Shown here: positions 16,437 through 25,905 of the stretch, piece by piece
Position numbering within the stretch: the stretch's first letter is position 1
How the letters are laid out: each line of letters starts with the position of its first letter
The notes under the pieces: generated by a model
Seen by the model: only the letters and a program-made list of their open reading frames with translations
Database searches by the model: none
Told to the model about the DNA's origin: nothing
DNA from: Kiritimatiellia bacterium
GTDB taxonomy: Bacteria > Verrucomicrobiota > Kiritimatiellia > RFP12 > UBA1067
DNA length: 41,871 nt
Reading direction: 5' to 3'
Assembly: GCA_024405265.1 (NCBI GenBank)
Contig: JAKSOZ010000012.1
Span: forward strand, 1-41,871
Made by a program: the position numbers and the translations under genes

Positions 16437-17791
16437 ACAGCTTCGATCGTTTCGACGAAGAGGCAGGATTTATCGCATTCGCCCTTCGCGGCACCTTCAC
16501 ACGAAGGAAAGACGCAAAGACGCTGGGCGGAGTCGCCGTCCTTGGCGACACGCTTGCGGATATAACCGATGTGACGAAGATTGTCTTCCTTGCCGAGACG
16601 TTTCGCGAAACGCATCGCGGCGCAAGTATTGATCCAGACGACCGCGCAATCATCCTTCGCGCAAAGTTCGAGCGACTTCATGAAGTCGTAAGACCCCGTC
16701 GAGAAGGACGGCACGACGATCATCGTGAGCTTAAACGACTGCATAAGCTGAGTCACATACTGGGTCGTCAGGAAGTCCTTACAGATAATGATCGCGATTC
16801 GCCCGATTCCCTCGGCGTGAATGATCGTGATCTTTCGGTCGCGGCGGATATGCTCCTGCCAATAGGAGCCGTCCTTAAAATAGCGGAAAGGAAATTGCTT
16901 CGACTGTTCGGCGACGAGTTCACCTTCGCCGGTTAAGACCGTCACATAATTGCGCCCTTCGTCCCAAACGCTAGGTAAGAAGATAAGCCGCGGCACTTTT
17001 ACCTTACCCGCGTTCTCCTTAAGGCGCTTCGCAATCGACGCGGCCATCGGGGGTTTGCCCATAATCTCCGGAAAGACGAGAATCTCGGCACCTTCTTCTC
17101 CGGCCTTCACGATCTTTCCCCAAAGCATATCGTCGTAGACTTGATTATAGGTATGAACATAATCGACGTCGTAATATTGAACATCGTCGATCACACGATA
17201 AATGGAATTCAAGTTCGCGGCGTTTTTAAGCGGCGTCGCGGCGACGCGGAGCTTCCCTGTCTTAGCAAAATCGGGGAAGAAATCTTTTTTCAAGAAGACA
17301 TGCTTATCCTTCATCGTCCGAAGCTTTTCGCCGTCGATCAAGAGGAGATTTCGCATGTAATTATCAGGCCGCGCATAATACTCAGCGAGACGACTCGATC
17401 TTTCCCAAACCGAGTGAAAACGCGGCAAAAGCCCTACTTTCGTCTTCGCGCGATTCGAGTTCAAAACCGCAGCGGGCTTCAAAGTCGACTCAAGGCGAAC
17501 GATTTCTTCTTTCAAGATATCGACGAGCGCCGCGTCGATCATCTCGATCAAGACCATCGGCTTATAACAAGTATCGTCGGTCTTGAAGACGCTGACCATA
17601 ACACTTAAGTCAGCATAAAACTTCTCGGTCAAATCGCTCTTCGTAAGCTTCTCGGGAAGGACTTTCCGAATCTCGGAAACGATTCTATCCTTCGCGATTT
17701 TGGCGAGACACCCGTATCGAACATAAAAGCCGCTCCCGCTTTTCGCAATCACATGCGAGCAGAGGTCGGCTTCGATGTCGTAGATCTTCAT
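16433..17791 (-). CDS. Carbon-nitrogen hydrolase (nitrilase superfamily) with N-terminal extension
   Basis: The 452-residue protein has a nitrilase-fold domain from about residue 180 to 420. The Glu-Lys-Cys triad is visible: E242 in LVFPEIMG, K298 in QSKQFPF and C337 in IIICKDF. Family members hydrolyse amides or nitriles, or act as the amidase of NAD synthetase. Before this domain are about 170 residues I cannot assign, with no membrane segment. The C-terminus has several cysteines (CVFPSCEG, GECDKSC) that could bind a metal. It overlaps pflA by 4 bases and so is the third gene of the pfl operon. The substrate is unknown. Confidence 0.82.
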   Translation of the reverse strand: MKIYDIEADLCSHVIAKSGSGFYVRYGCLAKIAKDRIVSEIRKVLPEKLTKSDLTEKFYADLSVMVSVFKTDDTCYKPMVLIEMIDAALVDILKEEIVRLESTLKPAAVLNSNRAKTKVGLLPRFHSVWERSSRLAEYYARPDNYMRNLLLIDGEKLRTMKDKHVFLKKDFFPDFAKTGKLRVAATPLKNAANLNSIYRVIDDVQYYDVDYVHTYNQVYDDMLWGKIVKAGEEGAEILVFPEIMGKPPMAASIAKRLKENAGKVKVPRLIFLPSVWDEGRNYVTVLTGEGELVAEQSKQFPFRYFKDGSYWQEHIRRDRKITIIHAEGIGRIAIIICKDFLTTQYVTQLMQSFKLTMIVVPSFSTGSYDFMKSLELCAKDDCAVVWINTCAAMRFAKRLGKEDNLRHIGYIRKRVAKDGDSAQRLCVFPSCEGAAKGECDKSCLFVETIEAV

Positions 17792-18513
17792 ATTTTGAGG
17801 ATTTCCCTCGCGAGGGTGACTTGTTCCTTAGTGGGCGACTTAACGCCCTCAAGGCCATAAGGGAGGCCTAACTCTTTCCACTTGAAAACGCCGAGAGTAT
17901 GATAAGGAAGAACATCGACGCGCTCGACGCACTTTAGCGAGTGGATGAACTCGGCTGTTTTTCTTAAAGTCGCCTCGTCTTCATTGATCCCGGGGACGAG
18001 GACATAACGAATCCAAACTCGCTTCCCCTTCTCGTCCAAGTACTTCGCGAAATCAAGAACGTTCGCATTATCCTGACCGACGAGTTCCTTGTGCGCGGCA
18101 GGATCGATGTGCTTGATATCGAGCATGACGACATCCGTCGCGGCGATTAAGCGCTCGAACGCGGCGAACTTCTCGCCTTCGCGAGTAAACGGGCCGCCCG
18201 CCGTATCCATGCAAGTGTTGACGCCCTGAGCGTGAGCAAGCTCGAAGATTTCGCTCACGAATTCCGGTTGGAGCATCGGCTCGCCGCCGGAAACCGTAAT
18301 CCCGCCTTCAGTTCCCCAGTAATTCTTGTAACGAAGAGCCTTCTTAAGGATATCTTCAGGGGTAACTTCCTGAGCGCAGGGCTTCGCCCAAGTATCGGGA
18401 TTATGGCAGTATTTACAACGGAATCCGCATCCATGGCAAAACACCAGGAAGCGGACTCCGGGGCCATCGGCCGACCCAAACGATTCTGTCGAGTGAATAC
18501 GGCCGATAGTCAT
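17788..18513 (-). CDS. pflA: Pyruvate formate-lyase activating enzyme
   Basis: This radical-SAM enzyme installs the glycyl radical on pyruvate formate-lyase. The 241-residue length matches PflA. The cluster motif C-x3-C-x2-C is C29-C33-C36 (in CGFRCKYC) within HGCGFRCKYCHNPDTW, and GGITVSGGEPMLQ is the SAM-binding GGE motif. The N-terminal GRIHSTESFGSADGPGVRF is typical of this subfamily. No extra ferredoxin-like domain is present, as expected for PflA rather than other glycyl-radical activases. It starts 18 bases after the pflB stop and overlaps the nitrilase gene by 4 bases. Confidence 0.96.
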   Translation of the reverse strand: MTIGRIHSTESFGSADGPGVRFLVFCHGCGFRCKYCHNPDTWAKPCAQEVTPEDILKKALRYKNYWGTEGGITVSGGEPMLQPEFVSEIFELAHAQGVNTCMDTAGGPFTREGEKFAAFERLIAATDVVMLDIKHIDPAAHKELVGQDNANVLDFAKYLDEKGKRVWIRYVLVPGINEDEATLRKTAEFIHSLKCVERVDVLPYHTLGVFKWKELGLPYGLEGVKSPTKEQVTLAREILKI

Positions 18514-18531
18514 TTTTTCACCTCTTTCCTA

Positions 18532-20775
18532 TTAGAGCGAGGAGTGGCAAGTACGGCTGATGACGTCGTCCTGCTGTTCCTTCGTGAGGTTGATGAACTT
18601 CACGGCATAACCCGAAACGCGGATCGTGAAGTTGGCATACTCGGGCTTTTCAGGGTGAGCCTGGCAGTCGAGGAGCTTTTCAACGCCGAAGACGTTGACG
18701 TTGAGGTGATGGGCGCCCTGAGCGAAGTAACCGTCCATCGCCGAGACGAGGTTCGCTACGCGCTCTTCTTCGGTGTTGCCGAGAGCCGCGGGGTTGATCG
18801 TCTGGGTGTTGGAGATACCATCGAGAGCGTACTCGTAAGGAAGCTTCGCGACGGAGTTGAGCGATGCCAAAAGGCCGTTCTTTTCAGCACCGTAGGCGGG
18901 GTTCGCACCGGGAGCGAAAGGCTTACCGGCGGGACGACCGTCGGGGGTAGCGCCCGTGGCCTTACCGTAAACGACGTTCGAGGTGATCGTAAGGATCGAG
19001 GTCGTGGGTTCGGCATCACGATAGGTGTGGTGCTTGGCGACCTTGGCCATGAACGTCTTGAGGAGCCACTTGGCGATATCATCGGCGCGATCATCGTCGT
19101 TACCGTACTTCGGGAAGTCGCCTTCGACCTTGAAGCCGGTGGCGAGACCGTCAGCATCACGTTCGACCGTGACCTTAGCGTACTTGATAGCCGAGAGCGA
19201 GTCAACCGCATGCGAGAAGCCGGCGATACCGGTCGCGAAAGTACGACGAGCCTTCGTATCGATGAGCGCGAGCTCAGCGGCTTCGTAGTAGTACTTATCG
19301 TGCATGTAGTGGATGAGGTTCAAGGTATTGACGTAGAGGGCGGCGAGCCATTCCATCGAGACGTCGAACTTCTTCATGACTTCGTTGTAGTCGAGGACAT
19401 CGCCCTTGATCGGAGCCCACTCGGGAGCGACCTGAGCCTTGGACTTCTCATCGATACCGCCGTTGATGGCGTAGAGGAGAGCCTTCGCGAGGTTCGCACG
19501 AGCGCCGAAGAACTGAAGTTCCTTACCGGTCTGGGTAGCGGAGACGCAGCAGCAAATCGCGTAGTCATCGCCCCAAACGCGACGCATGACGTCGTCGTTC
19601 TCGTACTGGATCGAGGAAGTGTCGATCGAGACCTTGGCGCAGTATTCGCGGAAGGTCTTGGGAAGACGCTTCGAGTAGAGAATCGTCATGTTGGGTTCCG
19701 GGCTGGGGCCCATCGTCTCGAGCGTGTGGACGATACGATAGTCGTTCTTCGTGACGAGGCTGCGACCGTCGATACCGAGACCGCCGATCGAGAGAGTCGC
19801 CCATACGGGGTCGCCCGAGAAGAGCTGGTTGTAGCTCTCGATACGAGCGAAGCGGACCATACGGAGCTTCATGACGAGGTGGTCGATGATTTCCTGAGCT
19901 TCGCTTTCGGTGATGACGCCGTTAGCGAGGTCGCGTTCCATGTAGATATCGATGAAGGTCGAGACACGGCCGATCGACATCGCGGCACCGTTCTGGCTCT
20001 TGATCGCGGCGAGGTAGCCGAAGTAGGTCCACTGGACGGCTTCACGAGCGTTCGTCGCAGGCTTCGAAATATCGAAACCATAAGCGGCGGCCATCGTCTT
20101 CATCTTGTTGAGAGCCTTGATCTGATCGGCGACTTCTTCGCGGAGACGAATGACGTCGTCGGTCATCGTGCCGTCACCGACGTTCGCGAGGTCGGCCTTC
20201 TTGGCGGCGATAAGCGCGTCGATACCGTAGAGCGCGACGCGGCGATAGTCACCGACGATACGACCGCGGCCATAGGTGTCGGGAAGGCCGGTAATGATGT
20301 GGGCCTTACGAACGGCACGAATCTCGGGGGTGTAGACGTCGAAGACGCCCTGGTTGTGGGTCTTGTGATAAGTCGTGAAGATCTTATGGAGCTCGGCCGA
20401 GGGAGTATAGCCATACATCTGGCAAGCTTCTTCAGCCATCTTGATGCCGCCGTAGGGCATGAACGCGCGCTTGAGCGGCTTATCGGTCTGGATACCGACG
20501 ATCTTTTCGAGGTCCTTGTCGAGGTAGCCCGCGGGGTGCGAGTCGACGTCGGCGACGACGTCCGTGTCCATATCGAGAACGCCCTTCTTGGCGCGTTCTT
20601 CAACCATGAGCGCGGAGAGCTGAGCCCAGAGCTTGTTGGTCGATTCAGCAGCCGGAGCGAGGAACGAAGTGTCACCATCGTAGGGCTTGTAGTTGCGCTG
20701 AATGAAGTCGGAAACGTTGATCTCTTCCTGCCAACGTCCACCGACGAATCCCTGCCATGCAGTATTGTTTTCCAT
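18532..20775 (-). CDS. pflB: Formate C-acetyltransferase (pyruvate formate-lyase)
   Basis: PflB splits pyruvate and CoA into acetyl-CoA and formate by a glycyl-radical mechanism, a key step of anaerobic fermentation. The 747-residue length is normal. The catalytic cysteine pair is seen in [11 protein letters not shown] (C409-C410, with an extra Cys408), and the radical glycine is G722 in RVSGYAVKF near the C-terminus. The N-terminal half shows [13 protein letters not shown] and [16 protein letters not shown], as in classical PflB. It has its own promoter at 20820-20848 and is followed by pflA. The coding strand is highly biased, which also opens long false frames on the other strand. Confidence 0.97.
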   Translation of the reverse strand: MENNTAWQGFVGGRWQEEINVSDFIQRNYKPYDGDTSFLAPAAESTNKLWAQLSALMVEERAKKGVLDMDTDVVADVDSHPAGYLDKDLEKIVGIQTDKPLKRAFMPYGGIKMAEEACQMYGYTPSAELHKIFTTYHKTHNQGVFDVYTPEIRAVRKAHIITGLPDTYGRGRIVGDYRRVALYGIDALIAAKKADLANVGDGTMTDDVIRLREEVADQIKALNKMKTMAAAYGFDISKPATNAREAVQWTYFGYLAAIKSQNGAAMSIGRVSTFIDIYMERDLANGVITESEAQEIIDHLVMKLRMVRFARIESYNQLFSGDPVWATLSIGGLGIDGRSLVTKNDYRIVHTLETMGPSPEPNMTILYSKRLPKTFREYCAKVSIDTSSIQYENDDVMRRVWGDDYAICCCVSATQTGKELQFFGARANLAKALLYAINGGIDEKSKAQVAPEWAPIKGDVLDYNEVMKKFDVSMEWLAALYVNTLNLIHYMHDKYYYEAAELALIDTKARRTFATGIAGFSHAVDSLSAIKYAKVTVERDADGLATGFKVEGDFPKYGNDDDRADDIAKWLLKTFMAKVAKHHTYRDAEPTTSILTITSNVVYGKATGATPDGRPAGKPFAPGANPAYGAEKNGLLASLNSVAKLPYEYALDGISNTQTINPAALGNTEEERVANLVSAMDGYFAQGAHHLNVNVFGVEKLLDCQAHPEKPEYANFTIRVSGYAVKFINLTKEQQDDVISRTCHSSL

Positions 20776-20819
20776 TTTATTTATCTTTCTTTACTTTGGT
20801 GGTAAATCTAATACACTTT

Positions 20820-20848
20820 ATTGTATCATTTCTCCCACCGAAAATCAA
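20820..20848 (-). promoter_or_regulatory. Sigma-70-like promoter of the pfl operon
   Basis: On the minus strand TTGATT (20843-20848) and TACAAT (20820-20825) are 17 bases apart, about 45 bases before the pflB ATG. The -35 overlaps one arm of the hairpin after the rubrerythrin gene. Confidence 0.7.
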
Positions 20849-20867
20849 TCGTGATCGCTGTTTTCGG
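20838..20867 (-). terminator. Candidate hairpin after the reverse rubrerythrin gene
   Basis: Seven-base arms CCGAAAA and TTTTCGG (20861-20867 and 20838-20844) are 16 bases apart, starting 1 base after the rubrerythrin stop. No T-run follows, and the second arm overlaps the pfl -35 box, so it may stop readthrough or tune the pfl promoter. It is a weak terminator candidate. Confidence 0.4.
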
Positions 20868-20868
20868 C

Positions 20869-21420
20869 TTACTTGAAATAGCGGTTGTAGAGGCCCTGGA
20901 AAGCCTTACCGTGACGAGCTTCGTCCTTCGCCATTTCATGAACCGTGTCATGAATCGCGTCGTAATTAAGCTCCTTCGCACGCTTGGCGATCGCGAGCTT
21001 ACCGGCGGTAGCGCCAGCTTCCGCTTCCATGCGGCGCTTCAAATTTTCCTTCGTCGAGTCGGTAACGATATCGATCTTCTTTCCGAGGAGCTCAGCGAAC
21101 TTCGCCGCATGCTCGGCCTCTTCAAACGCGATACGCTTATAAGCTTCGGCGACTTCGGGATAGCCTTCACGATCGGCCTGACGGGACATCGCGAGGTACA
21201 TACCTACTTCAGTGCATTCGCCGTAGAAATGATCCTTAAGACCCTGAGTGACTTCGGCGTCTTCGACGATACCGTCGCCTACATGATGCTCGCAGGGGAA
21301 TTCGAGACCGGCGGCCTGCTTCGAAAACTTCGAACCGGGAACTCCGCAGAGGGGGCACTTTTCAGGAGCCGTATCACCGGTATGGACATAACCGCAAACA
21401 GGGCAAACCCACTTATTCAT
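20869..21420 (-). CDS. Reverse rubrerythrin (N-terminal rubredoxin, C-terminal ferritin-like diiron domain)
   Basis: The 183-residue protein has a rubredoxin-type iron site at the N-terminus: C6/C9 in [10 protein letters not shown] and C22/C25 in [12 protein letters not shown] ferritin-like diiron domain follows, with ligand motifs [18 protein letters not shown] and [10 protein letters not shown]. In classical rubrerythrin the order is the other way round, so this is the reverse form, which in anaerobes reduces hydrogen peroxide with electrons from NAD(P)H. It is a single gene with its own promoter, upstream of the oxygen-sensitive pfl operon. This fits protection against oxygen in an anaerobe. 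Confidence 0.92.
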   Translation of the reverse strand: MNKWVCPVCGYVHTGDTAPEKCPLCGVPGSKFSKQAAGLEFPCEHHVGDGIVEDAEVTQGLKDHFYGECTEVGMYLAMSRQADREGYPEVAEAYKRIAFEEAEHAAKFAELLGKKIDIVTDSTKENLKRRMEAEAGATAGKLAIAKRAKELNYDAIHDTVHEMAKDEARHGKAFQGLYNRYFK

Positions 21421-21460
21421 CGTATCATTCCTTTCTTGTTTTCACGCTTCTTTTCAAATG

Positions 21461-21490
21461 AGTATACCATAATCGCGCGCGTACGCGCAA
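21461..21490 (-). promoter_or_regulatory. Rubrerythrin promoter with a perfect 12-bp palindrome
   Basis: TATACT (21461-21466), preceded by TATGG, lies 18 bases from TTGCGC (21485-21490) on the minus strand. A perfect palindrome GCGCGTACGCGC (21477-21488) covers the spacer and part of the -35. It could be the operator of an oxidative-stress or redox regulator. A ribosome site AAGGAATGATACG precedes the ATG. Confidence 0.55.
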
Positions 21491-21500
21491 GGGGCAAAAT

Positions 21501-22148
21501 TCAGAAGTTTTGGGTCTTTGCGATAGCGATCCCGAAAGCTCCCTTTGAGCCCGCTTTTTCGATAGTTTTCATGGCTTCCGCGAGAGTCGAACCGGTCGTC
21601 ATGATATCGTCGACGACGAGAAAAGTCTTGTTTTCGACCGAGCTCGGACGACGCACCGTAAAAGTCCCCTTCACGTTCTCGCGGCGCTCTTCCTCGCTTA
21701 AACCGCTTTGACGCTTAGGATATCCGATTCGCTTCAAAACGCCGCGCTCATAAGGTAGCGCCAACCGTTTCGCCAATCGCTCGGCGAGATACTCCGTTTG
21801 ATTATATCCTCTTAAGAATCGGTGAAGAGGATTCGAAGGAAGTTCGGTCACCGCATTTATCGAATTCAATCGAAAATTTCCGCGGACTCCGGCTTCGAGA
21901 AAGTCCACGAAGTCTTCGATATATTCAAGGCTTCCTCTGAACTTGTAATCCAGAATCAGTTTCCTTACCGTATCATCGAACCAGACTGCCGCGGTAGTGT
22001 TCTTTACCTCATAACCGTGTTCTCCCGGCTTGATGAAAGGAATCCTATCGAGGCAGTCGGAACATAAATGTCGCCCGGGTCTATCCACCGGGCGACGACA
22101 TACCCCGCAAACGCGGGGATAGAAGATATCAAGAATCTTACTTAGCAA
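21501..22148 (-). CDS. ComF family phosphoribosyltransferase-like protein
   Basis: The 215-residue protein has the double-zinc-finger N-terminus of ComF (C14-x2-C17 and C29-x2-C32) and a C-terminal phosphoribosyltransferase-type motif, FLVVDDIMTTGST. ComF proteins take part in DNA uptake in some bacteria, but members are widespread and their role elsewhere is unclear. The length is typical. It starts inside the end of the nucleotidyltransferase gene (11-base overlap) and ends the dnaX operon, so co-expression with replication genes is likely. No other competence genes are in the window. Confidence 0.9.
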   Translation of the reverse strand: MLSKILDIFYPRVCGVCRRPVDRPGRHLCSDCLDRIPFIKPGEHGYEVKNTTAAVWFDDTVRKLILDYKFRGSLEYIEDFVDFLEAGVRGNFRLNSINAVTELPSNPLHRFLRGYNQTEYLAERLAKRLALPYERGVLKRIGYPKRQSGLSEEERRENVKGTFTVRRPSSVENKTFLVVDDIMTTGSTLAEAMKTIEKAGSKGAFGIAIAKTQNF

Positions 22149-23046
22149 GGAGATTCGAGGGATATTCTCCCGCGTCCACGAGCTTCTTGATCTCCGCCAT
22201 CACGTAAGGCTTATCTTCGCGATAGGTAACGCCGAACCAGCTCGACTCGGTCGGGAGAACCTTGCAGTCCGCCTTACCTTCTTTGATGAGCTCGTCGACG
22301 ACGAAAGGAATATACCATTCGCTCTTCATTTCAGTGCCGCGCGCGGCGAGGAACTTGACGAAACGATCTTCGAGTTCCGTGAAGAGTTTCGGCGTGAAGC
22401 CCCAGCAGTTCATCGAAACGCGCGAATCGAGCGCGACCTTGACGAGGTGCTCCGGGTCTTCCTGATTCTCGGCCATATCCCCCGCCTTGACGAGCTTCGT
22501 CATTTCGGTGACGCTCTTGAGGGTGCCGTCTTCAGCGATATCGCAGATACCGCGAGCGACCGAGCCGTTCTCGGAAAGCGTAAGCGAGAGCTTGTAGCCG
22601 ACCATCGAGAAGTGAAGCGAATCGGGATCGACGGACGAAAGGTATTCGCCGAGCTTGGCCATCGCGTCACGACCGTAGAAGTCGTCGGCGTTGATGACGG
22701 CGAAAGGAGTCTTCACGATGTCGCGAGCGGCGCGAACGGCGTGCGCGGTACCCCAAGGTTTCGTACGGCCTTCGGGGAACGTGAAAGGAGCGGGAAGATC
22801 GTTGAAATCCTGATAGCAATAATCGATATCGACGAGGCCTTCATACTTCTTGCCGACCTTTTCCTTGAACTCTTCTTCGAAGTCGTGACGAATGATGAAG
22901 ACGACCTTCCCGAAACCGCCGCGGATCGCGTCGAAAACGGAATAGTCGAGGATGGCTTCGCCGGAGGGACCGACGGGATCGACCTGCTTAAGACCACCAT
23001 AACGCGAGCCCATGCCCGCCGCGAGAACTACGAGAGTAGGTTTCAT
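22138..23046 (-). CDS. Sugar-phosphate nucleotidyltransferase
   Basis: The 302-residue protein starts with the NTP-binding signature VLAAGMGSRYGGLKQ, followed by PVGPSGEAILDYSV, and has the metal-binding INADDFYGRD segment. These are typical of enzymes that join a sugar-1-phosphate and an NTP into a nucleotide sugar. Unlike GlmU there is no left-handed helix domain, and the length suits a single catalytic domain. The sugar is unknown, though nucleotide sugars for the glycosyltransferases elsewhere in the window are a plausible use. It starts 3 bases after the SPFH gene and overlaps comF by 11. Confidence 0.88.
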   Translation of the reverse strand: MKPTLVVLAAGMGSRYGGLKQVDPVGPSGEAILDYSVFDAIRGGFGKVVFIIRHDFEEEFKEKVGKKYEGLVDIDYCYQDFNDLPAPFTFPEGRTKPWGTAHAVRAARDIVKTPFAVINADDFYGRDAMAKLGEYLSSVDPDSLHFSMVGYKLSLTLSENGSVARGICDIAEDGTLKSVTEMTKLVKAGDMAENQEDPEHLVKVALDSRVSMNCWGFTPKLFTELEDRFVKFLAARGTEMKSEWYIPFVVDELIKEGKADCKVLPTESSWFGVTYREDKPYVMAEIKKLVDAGEYPSNLLAK

Positions 23047-23049
23047 TCT

Positions 23050-23967
23050 TTACTTTACCTCTTTGATTACCGAAGCGCAAGCCTTCAAAACGCCCGCGAC
23101 GTCCGCGAGATTCGAAGGGATGATCATCGTATTGTTGGTTTTGGCTAAATTGCCGAACTGCGAAATGTACTGCTGCGCAAGCTGCATATTGACGGATTCC
23201 ATACCACCCTGCGACTTGATCGCTTCGGCGACCTTCATGATACCTGCGGCCTGCGCTTCGGCGACGAGCGTAATCTCCTTCGCCTTACCTTCGGCCTCGT
23301 TGATCTTACGCATACGCTCGCCTTCGGAAAGCGCGATCGCTTCCTGACGCTCACCCTCGGCGCGGTTGATCTTCGCCTGGCGTTCACCTTCGGACTCGGC
23401 GATCATCGCGCGCTTTTCGCGCTCGGCGCGCATCTGCTTCTCCATCGCGTCGCGAATCGTACGAGGAGGCGTGATGTTCTTGATTTCGTAGCGCGTCACT
23501 TTAATACCCCAGGGATCCGACGCCTTATCGACCGCGGTGACGATCGCCTGATTGATCGAGGTACGTTCTTCGAACGAGCGATCGAGATCGAGCTTGCCCA
23601 TCTCCGAGCGCATCGTCGTCTGCGCGAGCTGAGTCGTCGCGAAAAGATAATTGCCGATACCATAAGAAGCCTTGACGGGGTCGACGACCTGCATGTAAAG
23701 AATACCGTCGACCGAAACGGCGATGTTATCCTTCGTAATGCACTCCTGCGGCGGAACGTCGATCGCCTGTTCCTTCAAGGTATGACGATAAGCGATCTTT
23801 TCGACAAAAGGAATAAGGAAGTGAAGTCCCGCGTCGAGTGTGCGGCGATACTTACCGAAGAATTCGATGATGTAGGCCGTCTTCTGAGGTACGATCACGA
23901 AGCACTTGATAAGCGCGAGAGCGATAGTGGCGATAAGTATATACATAAGAACGGATTCGATTGGCAT
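23050..23967 (-). CDS. SPFH-domain membrane protein (stomatin/prohibitin family, QmcA-like)
   Basis: The 305-residue protein has one N-terminal membrane segment (about residues 7-28) and an SPFH domain with the stomatin signature (VPQKTAYIIEFFGKYRRTL and GLHFLIPFVEK). After residue about 180 comes a charged coiled coil with repeated AEGERQ-type heptads. It is close to E. coli QmcA (YbbK) in length and layout. Members form ring-like membrane scaffolds and often partner an NfeD protein, but none is next to it. It lies 15 bases after dnaX and 3 before the nucleotidyltransferase gene. Confidence 0.92.
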   Translation of the reverse strand: MPIESVLMYILIATIALALIKCFVIVPQKTAYIIEFFGKYRRTLDAGLHFLIPFVEKIAYRHTLKEQAIDVPPQECITKDNIAVSVDGILYMQVVDPVKASYGIGNYLFATTQLAQTTMRSEMGKLDLDRSFEERTSINQAIVTAVDKASDPWGIKVTRYEIKNITPPRTIRDAMEKQMRAEREKRAMIAESEGERQAKINRAEGERQEAIALSEGERMRKINEAEGKAKEITLVAEAQAAGIMKVAEAIKSQGGMESVNMQLAQQYISQFGNLAKTNNTMIIPSNLADVAGVLKACASVIKEVK

Positions 23968-23982
23968 TTCAGGTTTCTCCGA

Positions 23983-25425
23983 TTAGCGGCGTTTAGTACG
24001 GATATCGGTCACTTGCGCGCCCGGTCCATCCATTAAAATATCATTCAGAAGCTTATCGTCGAGGATCTCGCGATTGTCGAGAGTCTTGGCGACAGGCTGC
24101 GGCGGAGGAGGCGTCGAAGGCGTCGGAAGCGACGGCGCGGGAGCCTTCGGCTTGGATAGTTCCGAGAGCGAAGGTAGCGAATGAGAAGCTACGGGCTTGA
24201 TCGGACGCTCCTGAAGATTCTTCGACGCTTCAATCTTTACTGCCGGCTTTTCTCCTTGCCCTTGACCTTGACCTATCCCTTGCCCCTTCATCTTCTTCAC
24301 CGCTCGCATCAACTCTTCGATCGTAGCGGTCGTCGCGATCTTCGAAGCCTTGATAAGCGACATTTCAATAAGCGTACGAACCGAGAGGACGTAGCGAAGC
24401 TTATCTTCCATCTGTGCGATCTGGTCGCAGACCTGAAAGACGCGCGAAGGATCTACCCCTTTCGCTTGCTCGCTCAAGACCTTGATCTGATCCTCGGTCG
24501 CTTCCAAGCTCTTGGAATTCGCTCCGAGCGCCTGCAAGACGACGAGATTACGGAAATGCGACAAAAGCTCCCCCGCGAGGCGGCGCATATTCTTACCGGC
24601 CGAATCGAACATCTCGACCGACTCAAGGATTTTCGCCGCGTCGCCTTTCAGAATCGCTCCGGCGAGTTCTTCCAAAGCCGAACGCGAAACGAGGCCGAAA
24701 ACGCCGAGCGCGTCTTCTTCGGTAATCTTGTTGCCTTTGAAGGAAATAAGCTGATCAAGCGAGGACAGCGCGTCGCGCATGCCGCCTTCCGCGCCGCGAG
24801 CGATCGCCAGAAGCGCGTCTTCTTCCGCGTCAATCCCCTCTTTCTCGCAAATGTATTTAAGTCGCGAGACGATGTCATGAGTCAAGATTCGACGAAGATC
24901 GAAACGCTGACAACGCGAAATGATGGTCGCGAGCACTTTATCGCCTTCTGTGGTCGCGAAAATGAAGCGAACATACTCCGGGGGCTCTTCGAGCGTTTTC
25001 AAAAGCGCGTTCCACGCCGCGTTCGAGAGCATGTGACATTCGTCGATAATGAAAATCTTGTATTTCGAAGACGTGGGCTTGAACTGCACGGATTCGATGA
25101 TCGGCTTGACGTCCTCGACCTTATTGTGAGATGCGGCATCGAGCTCAGTCACGTCGAGACTGTTGCCGGCGGCGATTTCGCGGCAGTTGTCACACTCTCC
25201 GCAGGGCTCGACCCCTTTAGGATTTATGCAATTGAGCGCTTTCGCGAAGATACGCGACATCGTCGTTTTACCGATACCTCTGGGACCGATAAAAAGATAA
25301 GCGTTAGCTACGCGTCCGGAGCCGATCGCATTGCGCAAAGTTTTGACGACATGCTCCTGCCCGACGACATCTTCGAAAGTCATCGGACGATATTTAAGCG
25401 GAAGCGCGATATGCTTATTCTCCAC
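23983..25425 (-). CDS. dnaX: DNA polymerase III subunit gamma/tau
   Basis: DnaX is the ATPase motor of the clamp loader. The 480-residue protein shows KYRPMTFEDVVGQ, Walker A GPRGIGKT (47-54), the zinc-site cysteines C66, C75, C78 and C81, Walker B DEC(H) (D128/E129) and the arginine-finger segment ATIISRCQRFDLRR. Domain III runs to about residue 370. The C-terminal tail is short and unusual, with a GQGIGQGQGQGEKP tract and a proline-rich stretch. No A-AAA-AAG slippery site was found, so a shorter gamma form by frameshift is not evident. It overlaps the DUF2062 gene by 11 bases. Confidence 0.97.
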   Translation of the reverse strand: MENKHIALPLKYRPMTFEDVVGQEHVVKTLRNAIGSGRVANAYLFIGPRGIGKTTMSRIFAKALNCINPKGVEPCGECDNCREIAAGNSLDVTELDAASHNKVEDVKPIIESVQFKPTSSKYKIFIIDECHMLSNAAWNALLKTLEEPPEYVRFIFATTEGDKVLATIISRCQRFDLRRILTHDIVSRLKYICEKEGIDAEEDALLAIARGAEGGMRDALSSLDQLISFKGNKITEEDALGVFGLVSRSALEELAGAILKGDAAKILESVEMFDSAGKNMRRLAGELLSHFRNLVVLQALGANSKSLEATEDQIKVLSEQAKGVDPSRVFQVCDQIAQMEDKLRYVLSVRTLIEMSLIKASKIATTATIEELMRAVKKMKGQGIGQGQGQGEKPAVKIEASKNLQERPIKPVASHSLPSLSELSKPKAPAPSLPTPSTPPPPQPVAKTLDNREILDDKLLNDILMDGPGAQVTDIRTKRR

Positions 25426-25900
25426 GTTTCAGCGCCTTTCTTTCACGGAACTTGCGAGCGCGAACGACGAAGTCTTTAACCATGAAATAAGCGATCGGGG
25501 TACAGACGAACGCGACGAGGATTCCTCCGAGGAAGAACGAAATGATAACGTCCGTACCCAGCGATAAGACGGCCTTGCGAGTCCACTCCATCGCCTGGAG
25601 TTTCTCGAACGAGAGCGAGCCGCCGAACAACAAGCGATTGACGAAATACGTCTGAGCGGGATAAATGAAAAGGATCGAGACGGGATTCGAAATGAACGTA
25701 CCGGCGGTAGCGCCGATCTTCGAAACTCTCATCATCATCGCGAGCGGAATCGCGAGGATAAGCTGAAGCCCGAAAGGAATAGCGCAGCCGATGAAGACGC
25801 CGAGCGCCCAACCGGCCGCGATATCTTCGACGGGAAGTTTCTCTCGCGCGAGCTTGCGCTTGAGTCTTCCCGTCAAGAGTCTGAACTTACGAACGATCAA
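25415..25900 (-). CDS. DUF2062 family membrane protein
   Basis: The 161-residue protein has the DUF2062 pattern: a basic N-terminus, AAGWALGVFIGCAIPFGLQ, the ATAGTFISNPVSI segment (the family signature around TxxxNP) and further membrane segments (about residues 30-55, 68-85 and 115-145). Proteins of this family are often annotated as glycan-linked membrane proteins because some are fused to glycosyltransferases; the biochemical role is unknown. It starts 5 bases after the GLxN-repeat gene and runs 11 bases into dnaX. Confidence 0.85.
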   Translation of the reverse strand: MIVRKFRLLTGRLKRKLAREKLPVEDIAAGWALGVFIGCAIPFGLQLILAIPLAMMMRVSKIGATAGTFISNPVSILFIYPAQTYFVNRLLFGGSLSFEKLQAMEWTRKAVLSLGTDVIISFFLGGILVAFVCTPIAYFMVKDFVVRARKFRERKALKRGE

Positions 25901-25905
25901 CGTTC

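Noticed and set aside
18232-20805. Long open frame on the plus strand (857 codons)
   Set aside because: It mirrors pflB and part of pflA; the translated sequence is rich in Asp, Arg and Val without any domain, as expected for a shadow.
24181-25479. Open frame on the plus strand opposite dnaX
   Set aside because: The dnaX motifs on the minus strand are complete, so this is a shadow frame.
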